A DNA stretch of 64,000 nucleotides from Tetradesmus obliquus (Eukaryota > Chlorophyta > Chlorophyceae > Sphaeropleales > Scenedesmaceae): assembly GCA_030272155.1 (NCBI GenBank), contig CP126206.1, positions 186,001-250,000 on the forward strand, given 5' to 3'. Each line of letters starts with the position of its first letter. Position 1 is the stretch's first letter. The notes under the pieces were generated by a model. It saw only the letters and a list, made by a program, of their open reading frames with translations, had not been told where the DNA came from and ran no database searches. A program made the position numbers and the translations under genes. Shown here piece by piece: positions 11,131 to 22,534 of this stretch.

Positions 11131-12625
11131 ATGGTGCCAGCACCTCCCAAGCCCCGGGCGGTGCGAACATGCAGGACGGCGACAAGCGCAGGTGCCCTCA
11201 AACAGGTGAGCTCAAGGGCTCTCTGAGTGACACCCTGTGCACTGCTGGCTAGCCATCTTGCATGCAGCTGACAGCCACAATCCCTACATGCCATGCAGCA
11301 GCACAACAGCAGACTCAGCGCTGGTCTTTCCTGGGGTAGTCGCCAGCAGTGCCGCGGCGCTGCTTCCCGTCTCGGCACACACAAAGACTCCTCTTGCGGC
11401 TGCGCACCATGTTCCACAAATCTGGCAGCTTCAATACATCAGCCATGACAGATGCAGCTGTGATCTTCATAAAGGTGTTGTACAGGCCGTGCTGCAGGTC
11501 TCGCGGCTTCACATCAGCACCACCCAGCTGGCAGCTGTTATACAAGTAGTTGCGGAAGGCTGCTTTGAGGCTGCCAAATGCATGTTCAATGGGCTTGTTG
11601 AAATCTGGGGAGTAGGGTGCAAAGTGCAGCAGTTGATCTTCATTGATGCCACCTGCAACCAACATCTGTAGGCCATCCTTCCCCAGGTGAACACTTGGGT
11701 TGTCAAAGATGTACAGCGGCGTAGTGCCGCGCTGCGCCTGCTGTTGGTTGGCTATGTCTTTGATCTCCATCATGCAGTGAACAAACTCCAGCTGAGTCAT
11801 GCTCTTGGCCTGCTGGGTTGGTTTGTCCTTCAACTGCAGGTGCAAGAATTGCCGGATTGGCAGCGCGCAGCCTTGTTAGCAGCGCAGGAGCGCAACGCAG
11901 CGGTGTGGATGGATGCGATGGGACGCTTCTACATCAGGCTCAGTGCAGACAAGGTCAGATACATCACCAAGTCTATGAGGGGGCAGAGATTGTTCTGGGG
12001 CTTGACTGGCTGCTTGCCAGGTGTGCAGCACTTCAAGTTCTGCGCGCCGCGTGCAGTCGCCACAGCAGCAGCGCTTCAGTGCAAGATGTGTGCATGTGTG
12101 CTGGCTGATATGGTTGGCACATGCATGGGCTACATGCACACAAGCGAGGAGCAGCTGGTGTGCATGCTGTACTGGTTAGGCACCAGCAGCAGTATGTGTG
12201 CTCAGGTAGCAGTGGACTGGTGGGATGGGCGGATTGATTTCCTCCATGCACAGCACAACATGCTGATTCAAGCTGATGGCTCATGTCATGACAAGGGTTA
12301 TTACAGCAGCAGCAGGCAGCTGGTGCTGGAGCGCGACTTTGAGTTCTGCGCTGCAGCATATGACAACTGGCTGCAGCCAGGGGGCAGTGTGCTGCGCGTG
12401 AGCACGCGCGGATGTGACATGCACCAATCCTTGCACATTGGTTTCCAGCTTGCTGCTGCAGGTGGTGTCATTGTACTGTCACCAAGTTACTCTGCTGTTA
12501 TGTTCACAGCAGAGGACGGGCAGCGCTGCAGCTTCACTACAGCACTAAAAAAAGCACTGCGGGACTGTTACTACACAGTACAGCAGGGCTGGCATGTCTT
12601 TCAATGGCAGGCGCCTGCGCAGTAG
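11131..12625 (+). CDS. Putative PD-(D/E)XK-like nuclease nested in the transposase gene, unit 1
   Basis: Exon 1 (11131-11205, 25 codons from ATG) ends at GTGAGC and joins in phase 0 to exon 2 (11840-12625), giving 286 aa. Exon 2 lies wholly inside the transposase intron on the opposite strand; in turn the intron of this gene contains transposase exon 2. The C-terminal half reads DGRIDFLHAQHNMLIQADGS then CH, RQLVLERD and SVLRVSTRGCD. This resembles Vsr/DUF559-type PD-(D/E)XK nucleases: Asp in IDF (D158), an [E/Q]xDG motif (Q169-G172) with following His (H175), a later RD, then VLR. Gln replaces the usual Glu. A CKMC pair and other cysteines near residues 93-109 may bind metal. Family assignment is inference from motif order. 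An alternative phase-1 chain of exons (10977-11037 joined to 11098-11205) also exists upstream, so the N-terminus is uncertain. Confidence 0.55.
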
Positions 12626-13518
12626 CAGCGCACACTCACCATGTACGGTACATTGAGGTTGCCAACATGGTCCTTGTTGTCTGTTGTGCCGGTGACAAAC
12701 TTGCAGTAGACGGGCCCGTGCACAGCGTTGACGGCGCAGACAAAGTGCAACTTGACCGGCTCTGCGTCCTTGCCCTTGCGCATCCATTTGCATGGCAGCA
12801 CAGCATGCACGTTTTCATCGTGTGCATCACAATAGACCTTGACGGAGCCGCCTGCCAGGTCTGACATCCAGAATTTGCACTCATCAATGAAATATATGCG
12901 CTGCAGCATGTCGGGGTCACTTTGGTACTTCTGCCACAGCGCCGCAGCTGCTGCCTTTCGCCTTTGTTTCTGTATCTTTGTCAAGTCCAGCTTCACATCT
13001 ATTCTCCTGCGCACCAGGTCGGGGTCAGCCCATTTCATGTACTTCAGCAGTCTCTTGGGTGTGATGTTGTAGTCAGTGCACAGCTGGCGCAGTGTGTCAT
13101 TTTCCTGACATGCGACTTCGATTGAAGTCCACCACACGTGCACATCAACCTTTCTCTTTGATTCTGCAGATGGGTAGGCCTTTACCACCTTGCCAGCCTT
13201 GAATATTGTGCTGGCATGGAAGGCGACAGCATGTGGGACATTTGAGGGCCTGCCGCCATGCTTGGGTGTAGCCACTGTGCCGTTTGCTGTGAAGTTCTTG
13301 TGATGAAGTTTGCAGAACCGGTTCAGGTCCCCGTGTACCTCCTTGGCGTAGTCAGGGTACTGCTCTCTGTAATAATATGCGGGCGTAAACTTTTCGTCAG
13401 CTGTGGTCAAAGCCATTATCACACACACCACCGCCGCCACCCTCATGGCCGTGGTGCTGCGGTTGCTCTTCCATCCTGAAGGGTGCTTGCGCACCATGGA
13501 CAGCCCCCCTGCAGGCAT
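11315..13518 (-). CDS. Tc1/mariner/IS630-like DDE transposase, unit 1
   Basis: Exon 1 (12640-13518, 293 codons) ends at GTGAGT and joins in phase 0 to exon 2 (11315-11833), giving 465 aa. The catalytic core is visible: first Asp in YFIDECKFW (D212), second in YIFDNPSVH (D337), Glu in SPDFNKPIEHAFGSLK (E376), giving a DD38E spacing. The LLHFAPYSPDFN stretch is typical of the DDE_3 fold. Residues 140-200 (TLRQLCTDYNITPKRLLKYM) look like helix-turn-helix DNA-binding material. By family, it cuts and pastes the transposon at its terminal repeats. The 806-bp intron holds the second exon of the opposite-strand nuclease gene. The start MPAGG is the first ATG in frame; a later Met (residue 8 or 25) is possible. 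Confidence 0.85.
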
Positions 13519-13626
13519 GAATCCAAAACATATGGATATGTTAGCTGTGCTTCTAGCAGCAGTGTGAACAGAAGTAACTGGTCAGGTCAAACAACAGCCT
13601 GCGGCATCATGGAGTTTGACCGGTCT

Positions 13627-13629
13627 CAG
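13627..13629. other. CAG footprint at junction of bodies 1 and 2
   Basis: Where other junctions carry the 721-bp segment CAGCTGGG...CCCAGCTG, this junction has only CAG between GGTCT and AGACTG. A three-base remnant of a terminal repeat is what a Tc1-like staggered excision would leave; a hairpin-mediated deletion would also fit. Confidence 0.6.
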
Positions 13630-14692
13630 AGACTGTAATTGCATGCCAGCCTTTGCTGCAGCAGTTCTTAGCCTGCACTGCATCCCTTCTGTTGCTGTTC
13701 CTGGACTTGGTGCCTGAAGTGCACACCTACCTTTTTATGCTATGGCTGATGTGCTCCTGCTGCTGCTGGGTATGCAGCTGATTTTACTGCGGCAGTAGCA
13801 CTGTTTGCAATCTATGATATCTGCCTGGGCAGGAGCAGCAGCAGCAGCAGACGACAGGAAACGTTACAGCTATGTGTGCTTTGAATCACGGTGGCATGTG
13901 CTTTTCAACTGCAGTTGTTGGTGGGCGTGACAGCAGCAGCATGTGCCAGCAGGTGCCTCACTGCTGCTACCTAATTTTTTTGCGAAGGCTTTCAGTACAG
14001 CGCTGTGTTCAACGTCGTTTAATGTTCATTCCAAATTGTTTACAGGTGCTGCAGCAACGCGATCGAGCTGCAGTGCTCTGGACATCCGTGTTGACCCGTC
14101 AGGCTCACCTGCAACGTGGGCTTGCGAGGGCCCTTCAGGATTGGTTTTCTGCCTCAACCAAAGGTACGTTGCATAATGTGTCGACGATGATGATTTGGCA
14201 GCGTGGCAGCTGTGTGGCTCGGAGCAGGCTTGTTTCAGGGCACCTTTCCGTCTTGAAGTTCTTCACCATACCGCAGTTTATTTCGGCTCGAGCCATGCTT
14301 AAATCAATCATCAAATATAAAAGTTAATTTACCGCAAGGTTTCTTGCAGGCTCCGTGCATAAAGCTTGGCAGGCCAACAGTCGTCACAACTCACGCGAGT
14401 GACAGCAGCAGGAGCCATGTTCAAGAGCTACGAGCGTAGTTGAATTATGCCAGGAATTTTTCCGTTACATTCGGCAATTCAGCATGACTGCAAATGCCTG
14501 TATGTGAAATGGCCACCAAGTGCCTTGCTGCCTTGCAGCAGTTGTTTGAAGCAGGAACCACTCCTGACAAGTCTGAGCACCAAAGCACAACATCCACATG
14601 TATTTTACTCATACCATAAGCTTCTGAACATGCCATTTTGTTTCCACACTCGCTCTCAGGTGAACACCAGGAAGTAACCACCCTACAGCAGC

Positions 14693-16187
14693 ATGGTGCC
14701 AGCACCTCCCAAGCCCCGGGCGGTGCGAACATGCAGGACGGCGACAAGCGCAGGTGCCCTCAAACAGGTGAGCTCAAGGGCTCTCTGAGTGACACCCTGT
14801 GCACTGCTGGCTAGCCATCTTGCATGCAGCTGACAGCCACAATCCCTACATGCCATGCAGCAGCACAACAGCAGACTCAGCGCTGGTCTTTCCTGGGGTA
14901 GTCGCCAGCAGTGCCGCGGCGCTGCTTCCCGTCTCGGCACACACAAAGACTCCTCTTGCGGCTGCGCACCATGTTCCACAAATCTGGCAGCTTCAATACA
15001 TCAGCCATGACAGATGCAGCTGTGATCTTCATAAAGGTGTTGTACAGGCCGTGCTGCAGGTCTCGCGGCTTCACATCAGCACCACCCAGCTGGCAGCTGT
15101 TATACAAGTAGTTGCGGAAGGCTGCTTTGAGGCTGCCAAATGCATGTTCAATGGGCTTGTTGAAATCTGGGGAGTAGGGTGCAAAGTGCAGCAGTTGATC
15201 TTCATTGATGCCACCTGCAACCAACATCTGTAGGCCATCCTTCCCCAGGTGAACACTTGGGTTGTCAAAGATGTACAGCGGCGTAGTGCCGCGCTGCGCC
15301 TGCTGTTGGTTGGCTATGTCTTTGATCTCCATCATGCAGTGAACAAACTCCAGCTGAGTCATGCTCTTGGCCTGCTGGGTTGGTTTGTCCTTCAACTGCA
15401 GGTGCAAGAATTGCCGGATTGGCAGCGCGCAGCCTTGTTAGCAGCGCAGGAGCGCAACGCAGCGGTGTGGATGGATGCGATGGGACGCTTCTACATCAGG
15501 CTCAGTGCAGACAAGGTCAGATACATCACCAAGTCTATGAGGGGGCAGAGATTGTTCTGGGGCTTGACTGGCTGCTTGCCAGGTGTGCAGCACTTCAAGT
15601 TCTGCGCGCCGCGTGCAGTCGCCACAGCAGCAGCGCTTCAGTGCAAGATGTGTGCATGTGTGCTGGCTGATATGGTTGGCACATGCATGGGCTACATGCA
15701 CACAAGCGAGGAGCAGCTGGTGTGCATGCTGTACTGGTTAGGCACCAGCAGCAGTATGTGTGCTCAGGTAGCAGTGGACTGGTGGGATGGGCGGATTGAT
15801 TTCCTCCATGCACAGCACAACATGCTGATTCAAGCTGATGGCTCATGTCATGACAAGGGTTATTACAGCAGCAGCAGGCAGCTGGTGCTGGAGCGCGACT
15901 TTGAGTTCTGCGCTGCAGCATATGACAACTGGCTGCAGCCAGGGGGCAGTGTGCTGCGCGTGAGCACGCGCGGATGTGACATGCACCAATCCTTGCACAT
16001 TGGTTTCCAGCTTGCTGCTGCAGGTGGTGTCATTGTACTGTCACCAAGTTACTCTGCTGTTATGTTCACAGCAGAGGACGGGCAGCGCTGCAGCTTCACT
16101 ACAGCACTAAAAAAAGCACTGCGGGACTGTTACTACACAGTACAGCAGGGCTGGCATGTCTTTCAATGGCAGGCGCCTGCGCAGTAG
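14693..16187 (+). CDS. Putative nested nuclease, unit 2 (exons 14693-14767 and 15402-16187)
   Basis: The predicted protein appears identical to the unit 1 copy, including the IDF and QADG motifs and the shared CTGCAG acceptor (15396-15401). Confidence 0.5.
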
Positions 16188-17080
16188 CAGCGCACACTCA
16201 CCATGTACGGTACATTGAGGTTGCCAACATGGTCCTTGTTGTCTGTTGTGCCGGTGACAAACTTGCAGTAGACGGGCCCGTGCACAGCGTTGACGGCGCA
16301 GACAAAGTGCAACTTGACCGGCTCTGCGTCCTTGCCCTTGCGCATCCATTTGCATGGCAGCACAGCATGCACGTTTTCATCGTGTGCATCACAATAGACC
16401 TTGACGGAGCCGCCTGCCAGGTCTGACATCCAGAATTTGCACTCATCAATGAAATATATGCGCTGCAGCATGTCGGGGTCACTTTGGTACTTCTGCCACA
16501 GCGCCGCAGCTGCTGCCTTTCGCCTTTGTTTCTGTATCTTTGTCAAGTCCAGCTTCACATCTATTCTCCTGCGCACCAGGTCGGGGTCAGCCCATTTCAT
16601 GTACTTCAGCAGTCTCTTGGGTGTGATGTTGTAGTCAGTGCACAGCTGGCGCAGTGTGTCATTTTCCTGACATGCGACTTCGATTGAAGTCCACCACACG
16701 TGCACATCAACCTTTCTCTTTGATTCTGCAGATGGGTAGGCCTTTACCACCTTGCCAGCCTTGAATATTGTGCTGGCATGGAAGGCGACAGCATGTGGGA
16801 CATTTGAGGGCCTGCCGCCATGCTTGGGTGTAGCCACTGTGCCGTTTGCTGTGAAGTTCTTGTGATGAAGTTTGCAGAACCGGTTCAGGTCCCCGTGTAC
16901 CTCCTTGGCGTAGTCAGGGTACTGCTCTCTGTAATAATATGCGGGCGTAAACTTTTCGTCAGCTGTGGTCAAAGCCATTATCACACACACCACCGCCGCC
17001 ACCCTCATGGCCGTGGTGCTGCGGTTGCTCTTCCATCCTGAAGGGTGCTTGCGCACCATGGACAGCCCCCCTGCAGGCAT
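14877..17080 (-). CDS. DDE transposase, unit 2 (exons 16202-17080 and 14877-15395)
   Basis: The predicted protein appears identical to the unit 1 copy, with D212, D337 and E376 intact and the same intron boundaries. It should be as competent as unit 1, although the unit lacks the flanking 721-bp segments that carry the long inverted repeats. Confidence 0.8.
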
Positions 17081-17188
17081 GAATCCAAAACATATGGATA
17101 TGTTAGCTGTGCTTCTAGCAGCAGTGTGAACAGAAGTAACTGGTCAGGTCAAACAACAGCCTGCGGCATCATGGAGTTTGACCGGTCT

Positions 17189-17191
17189 CAG
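17189..17191. other. CAG footprint at junction of bodies 2 and 3
   Basis: It is the same three-base junction as at 13627-13629. The identical scar at two junctions suggests one excision followed by duplication of the scarred unit, or a constrained excision mechanism. Confidence 0.6.
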
Positions 17192-18254
17192 AGACTGTAA
17201 TTGCATGCCAGCCTTTGCTGCAGCAGTTCTTAGCCTGCACTGCATCCCTTCTGTTGCTGTTCCTGGACTTGGTGCCTGAAGTTCACACCTACCTTTTCAT
17301 GCTATGGCTGATGTGCTCCTGCTGCTGCTGGGTATGCAGCTGATTTTACTGCGGCAGTAGCACTGTTTGCAATATATGATATCTGCCTGGGCAGGAGCAG
17401 CAGCAGCAGCAGACAACAGGAAACGTTACAGCTATGTGTGCTTTGAATCACGGTGGCATGTGTTTTTCAACAGCAGTTGTTGGTGGGCGTGACAGCAGCA
17501 GCATGTGCCAGCAGGTGCCTCACTGCTGCTACCTAATTTTTTTGCGAAGGCTTTCAGTACAGCGCTGTGTTTAACGCCGTTTAATGTTCATTCCAAATTG
17601 TTTACAGGTGCTGCAGCAACGCGATCGAGCTGCAGTGCTCTGGACATCCGTGTTGACCCGTCAGGCTCACCTGCAACGTGGGCTTGCGAGGGCCCTTCAG
17701 GATTGGTTTTCTGCCTCAACCAAAGGTACGTTGCATAATGTGTCGACGATGATGATTTGGCAGCGTGGCAGCTGTGTGGCTCGGAGCAGGCTTGTTTCAG
17801 GGCACCTTTCCGTCTTGAAGTTCTTCACCATACCGCAGTTTATTTCGGCTCGAGCCATGCTTAAATCAATCATCAAATATAAAAGTTAATTTACCGCAAG
17901 GTTTCTTGCAGGCTCCGTGCATAAAGCTTGGCAGGCCAACAGTCGTCACAACTCACGCGAGTGACAGCAGCAGGAGCCATGTTCAAGAGCTACGAGCGTA
18001 GTTGAATTATGCCAGGAATTTTTCCGTTACATTCGGCAATTCAGCATGACTGCAAATGCCTGTATGTGAAATGGCCACCAAGTGCCTTGCTGCCTTGCAG
18101 CAGTTGTTTGAAGCAGGAACCACTCCTGACAAGTCTGAGCACCAAAGCACAACATCCACATGTATTTTACTCATACCATAAGCTTCTGAACATGCCATTT
18201 TGTTCCCACACTCGCTCTCAGGTGAACACCAGGAAGTAACCACCCTACAGCAGC

Positions 18255-19749
18255 ATGGTGCCAGCACCTCCCAAGCCCCGGGCGGTGCGAACATGCAGGA
18301 CGGCGACAAGCGCAGGTGCCCTCAAACAGGTGAGCTCAAGGGCTCTCTGAGTGACACCCTGTGCACTGCTGGCTAGCCATCTTGCATGCAGCTGACAGCC
18401 ACAATCCCTACATGCCATGCAGCAGCACAACAGCAGACTCAGCGCTGGTCTTTCCTGGGGTAGTCGCCAGCAGTGCCGCGGCGCTGCTTCCCGTCTCGGC
18501 ACACACAAAGACTCCTCTTGCGGCTGCGCACCATGTTCCACAAATCTGGCAGCTTCAATACATCAGCCATGACAGATGCAGCTGTGATCTTCATAAAGGT
18601 GTTGTACAGGCCGTGCTGCAGGTCTCGCGGCTTCACATCAGCACCACCCAGCTGGCAGCTGTTATACAAGTAGTTGCGGAAGGCTGCTTTGAGGCTGCCA
18701 AATGCATGTTCAATGGGCTTGTTGAAATCTGGGGAGTAGGGTGCAAAGTGCAGCAGTTGATCTTCATTGATGCCACCTGCAACCAACATCTGTAGGCCAT
18801 CCTTCCCCAGGTGAACACTTGGGTTGTCAAAGATGTACAGCGGCGTAGTGCCGCGCTGCGCCTGCTGTTGGTTGGCTATGTCTTTGATCTCCATCATGCA
18901 GTGAACAAACTCCAGCTGAGTCATGCTCTTGGCCTGCTGGGTTGGTTTGTCCTTCAACTGCAGGTGCAAGAATTGCCGGATTGGCAGCGCGCAGCCTTGT
19001 TAGCAGCGCAGGAGCGCAACGCAGCGGTGTGGATGGATGCGATGGGACGCTTCTACATCAGGCTCAGTGCAGACAAGGTCAGATACATCACCAAGTCTAT
19101 GAGGGGGCAGAGATTGTTCTGGGGCTTGACTGGCTGCTTGCCAGGTGTGCAGCACTTCAAGTTCTGCGCGCCGCGTGCAGTCGCCACAGCAGCAGCGCTT
19201 CAGTGCAAGATGTGTGCATGTGTGCTGGCTGATATGGTTGGCACATGCATGGGCTACATGCACACAAGCGAGGAGCAGCTGGTGTGCATGCTGTACTGGT
19301 TAGGCACCAGCAGCAGTATGTGTGCTCAGGTAGCAGTGGACTGGTGGGATGGGCGGATTGATTTCCTCCATGCACAGCACAACATGCTGATTCAAGCTGA
19401 TGGCTCATGTCATGACAAGGGTTATTACAGCAGCAGCAGGCAGCTGGTGCTGGAGCGCGACTTTGAGTTCTGCGCTGCAGCATATGACAACTGGCTGCAG
19501 CCAGGGGGCAGTGTGCTGCGCGTGAGCACGCGCGGATGTGACATGCACCAATCCTTGCACATTGGTTTCCAGCTTGCTGCTGCAGGTGGTGTCATTGTAC
19601 TGTCACCAAGTTACTCTGCTGTTATGTTCACAGCAGAGGACGGGCAGCGCTGCAGCTTCACTACAGCACTAAAAAAAGCACTGCGGGACTGTTACTACAC
19701 AGTACAGCAGGGCTGGCATGTCTTTCAATGGCAGGCGCCTGCGCAGTAG
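18255..19749 (+). CDS. Putative nested nuclease, unit 3 (exons 18255-18329 and 18964-19749)
   Basis: The predicted protein appears identical to the unit 1 copy. The splice sites and the shared CTGCAG palindrome (18958-18963) are preserved. Confidence 0.5.
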
Positions 19750-20642
19750 CAGCGCACACTCACCATGTACGGTACATTGAGGTTGCCAACATGGTCCTTG
19801 TTGTCTGTTGTGCCGGTGACAAACTTGCAGTAGACGGGCCCGTGCACAGCGTTGACGGCGCAGACAAAGTGCAACTTGACCGGCTCTGCGTCCTTGCCCT
19901 TGCGCATCCATTTGCATGGCAGCACAGCATGCACGTTTTCATCGTGTGCATCACAATAGACCTTGACGGAGCCGCCTGCCAGGTCTGACATCCAGAATTT
20001 GCACTCATCAATGAAATATATGCGCTGCAGCATGTCGGGGTCACTTTGGTACTTCTGCCACAGCGCCGCAGCTGCTGCCTTTCGCCTTTGTTTCTGTATC
20101 TTTGTCAAGTCCAGCTTCACATCTATTCTCCTGCGCACCAGGTCGGGGTCAGCCCATTTCATGTACTTCAGCAGTCTCTTGGGTGTGATGTTGTAGTCAG
20201 TGCACAGCTGGCGCAGTGTGTCATTTTCCTGACATGCGACTTCGATTGAAGTCCACCACACGTGCACATCAACCTTTCTCTTTGATTCTGCAGATGGGTA
20301 GGCCTTTACCACCTTGCCAGCCTTGAATATTGTGCTGGCATGGAAGGCGACAGCATGTGGGACATTTGAGGGCCTGCCGCCATGCTTGGGTGTAGCCACT
20401 GTGCCGTTTGCTGTGAAGTTCTTGTGATGAAGTTTGCAGAACCGGTTCAGGTCCCCGTGTACCTCCTTGGCGTAGTCAGGGTACTGCTCTCTGTAATAAT
20501 ATGCGGGCGTAAACTTTTCGTCAGCTGTGGTCAAAGCCATTATCACACACACCACCGCCGCCACCCTCATGGCCGTGGTGCTGCGGTTGCTCTTCCATCC
20601 TGAAGGGTGCTTGCGCACCATGGACAGCCCCCCTGCAGGCAT
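18439..20642 (-). CDS. DDE transposase, unit 3 (exons 19764-20642 and 18439-18957)
   Basis: The predicted protein appears identical to unit 1, with intact catalytic residues. The diverged tract of this unit lies outside the gene. Confidence 0.8.
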
Positions 20643-20750
20643 GAATCCAAAACATATGGATATGTTAGCTGTGCTTCTAGCAGCAGTGTGAACAGAAGTA
20701 ACTGGTCAGGTCAAACAACAGCCTGCGGCATCATGGAGTTTGACCGGTCT

Positions 20751-21471
20751 CAGCTGGGCATGGTACAAATGTAGCGAACAAGTGGCCTACATATAAATGT
20801 CAAGCTTTCAACGACGAATCTAAATCAATTTGAGCTGTTAGCAGTGGCACAGTGTGCTGCAAGAAAAGTGCTAAAACACGTTGCCCTGAAGTGCCCCGAC
20901 TCGGCTGTTACATATGTTAACTTGCGCTGTAGAGTGTTGCTGTGGGTGCTGCTGCCTGCAACATGTTTTGATGTGTAATGTAATTCTTCTGGGCTTCCCT
21001 TGCTGGCTGATCAGGCACTGCAGTTCTGGTGTGCCAAGTGCCCTGCCGCTGCTGTTGCGCTCTGCTGCTTGGCGCTGTGCGCTGCACATACAGTTTCAAC
21101 TGTCATATCTGTTACATAGTGCGCAACACCGCTTCAGGCCCACCGGCAGCTGCTGCGCGCGTGCAGCTAGTGTGGCTGCACAGAGTTTGTTGAGGACTAG
21201 TATTCTACACAGTTTCCTGCAAACATCCTTCTTGTGTGATCAAGGCGAATTCTGGAGCTCAAAATTACTAGCAGTTTGGAGCTGCTGCTGCTGGCAGGTG
21301 AGGCCCTGCTGTGCAGTTGGGATGCAAGCAAACCAAAGCAGCAGCACTGGCAGCTGTGCCTTACTGTGCCTGCCACATACAGCAGGTTGCTATGCCAGCA
21401 TGGCTGTCTGCTTGCAAGCTGTGTTGATTTGTTGCAAAATGCAGATGCTGCGTTTGTACCATGCCCAGCTG
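20751..21471 (+). mobile_element. 721-bp TIR segment, copy 2
   Basis: It matches copy 1 in length and ends. It sits between body 3 (ending GGTCT) and body 4 (starting AGACTG), restoring the 4280-bp spacing. Confidence 0.75.
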
Positions 21472-22534
21472 AGACTGTAATTGCATGCCAGCCTTTGCTG
21501 CAGCAGTTCTTAGCCTGCACTGCATCCCTTCTGTTGCTGTTCCTGGACTTGGTGCCTGAAGTGCACACCTACCTTTTTATGCTATGGCTGATGTGCTCCT
21601 GCTGCTGCTGGGTATGCAGCTGATTTTACTGCGGCAGTAGCACTGTTTGCAATCTATGATATCTGCCTGGGCAGGAGCAGCAGCAGCAGCAGACGACAGG
21701 AAACGTTACAGCTATGTGTGCTTTGAATCACGGTGGCATGTGCTTTTCAACTGCAGTTGTTGGTGGGCGTGACAGCAGCAGCATGTGCCAGCAGGTGCCT
21801 CACTGCTGCTACCTAATTTTTTTGCGAAGGCTTTCAGTACAGCGCTGTGTTCAACGTCGTTTAATGTTCATTCCAAATTGTTTACAGGTGCTGCAGCAAC
21901 GCGATCGAGCTGCAGTGCTCTGGACATCCGTGTTGACCCGTCAGGCTCACCTGCAACGTGGGCTTGCGAGGGCCCTTCAGGATTGGTTTTCTGCCTCAAC
22001 CAAAGGTACGTTGCATAATGTGTCGACGATGATGATTTGGCAGCGTGGCAGCTGTGTGGCTCGGAGCAGGCTTGTTTCAGGGCACCTTTCCGTCTTGAAG
22101 TTCTTCACCATACCGCAGTTTATTTCGGCTCGAGCCATGCTTAAATCAATCATCAAATATAAAAGTTAATTTACCGCAAGGTTTCTTGCAGGCTCCGTGC
22201 ATAAAGCTTGGCAGGCCAACAGTCGTCACAACTCACGCGAGTGACAGCAGCAGGAGCCATGTTCAAGAGCTACGAGCGTAGTTGAATTATGCCAGGAATT
22301 TTTCCGTTACATTCGGCAATTCAGCATGACTGCAAATGCCTGTATGTGAAATGGCCACCAAGTGCCTTGCTGCCTTGCAGCAGTTGTTTGAAGCAGGAAC
22401 CACTCCTGACAAGTCTGAGCACCAAAGCACAACATCCACATGTATTTTACTCATACCATAAGCTTCTGAACATGCCATTTTGTTCCCACACTCGCTCTCA
22501 GGTGAACACCAGGAAGTAACCACCCTACAGCAGC

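Larger units (their letters stand above)
10068..13626. mobile_element. Transposon body, copy 1 (reference copy)
   Basis: This 3559-bp unit starts AGACTGTAATTG and ends GACCGGTCT, so the two ends share only a weak AGAC-G inverted match. It carries the minus-strand transposase (11315-13518) and the plus-strand nuclease (11131-12625). The first kilobase has further coding-like plus-strand segments bounded by plausible splice sites (10484-10601 and 10977-11037) that were not incorporated. Confidence 0.8.
13630..17188. mobile_element. Transposon body, copy 2
   Basis: It has the same length and gene content as copy 1. One substitution is visible near 14641 (TTTCC for TTCCC in copy 1), outside both coding models. 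It lacks the 721-bp segment on both sides. Confidence 0.8.
17192..20750. mobile_element. Transposon body, copy 3 (with a diverged 5' tract)
   Basis: Its length and genes match the other copies, but several substitutions cluster in 17282-17578 (for example GTTCAC for GTGCAC, AATATATG for AATCTATG, TTTAACGCCG for TTCAACGTCG). The rest appears identical to copy 1. Confidence 0.8.

Noticed and set aside
11687-11839. Upstream extension of the nuclease frame
   Set aside because: This part is simply antisense to transposase exon 2 and lacks its own signals. The splice at 11839/11840 to the ATG exon at 11131 is preferred, though an acceptor at 11777 cannot be excluded.
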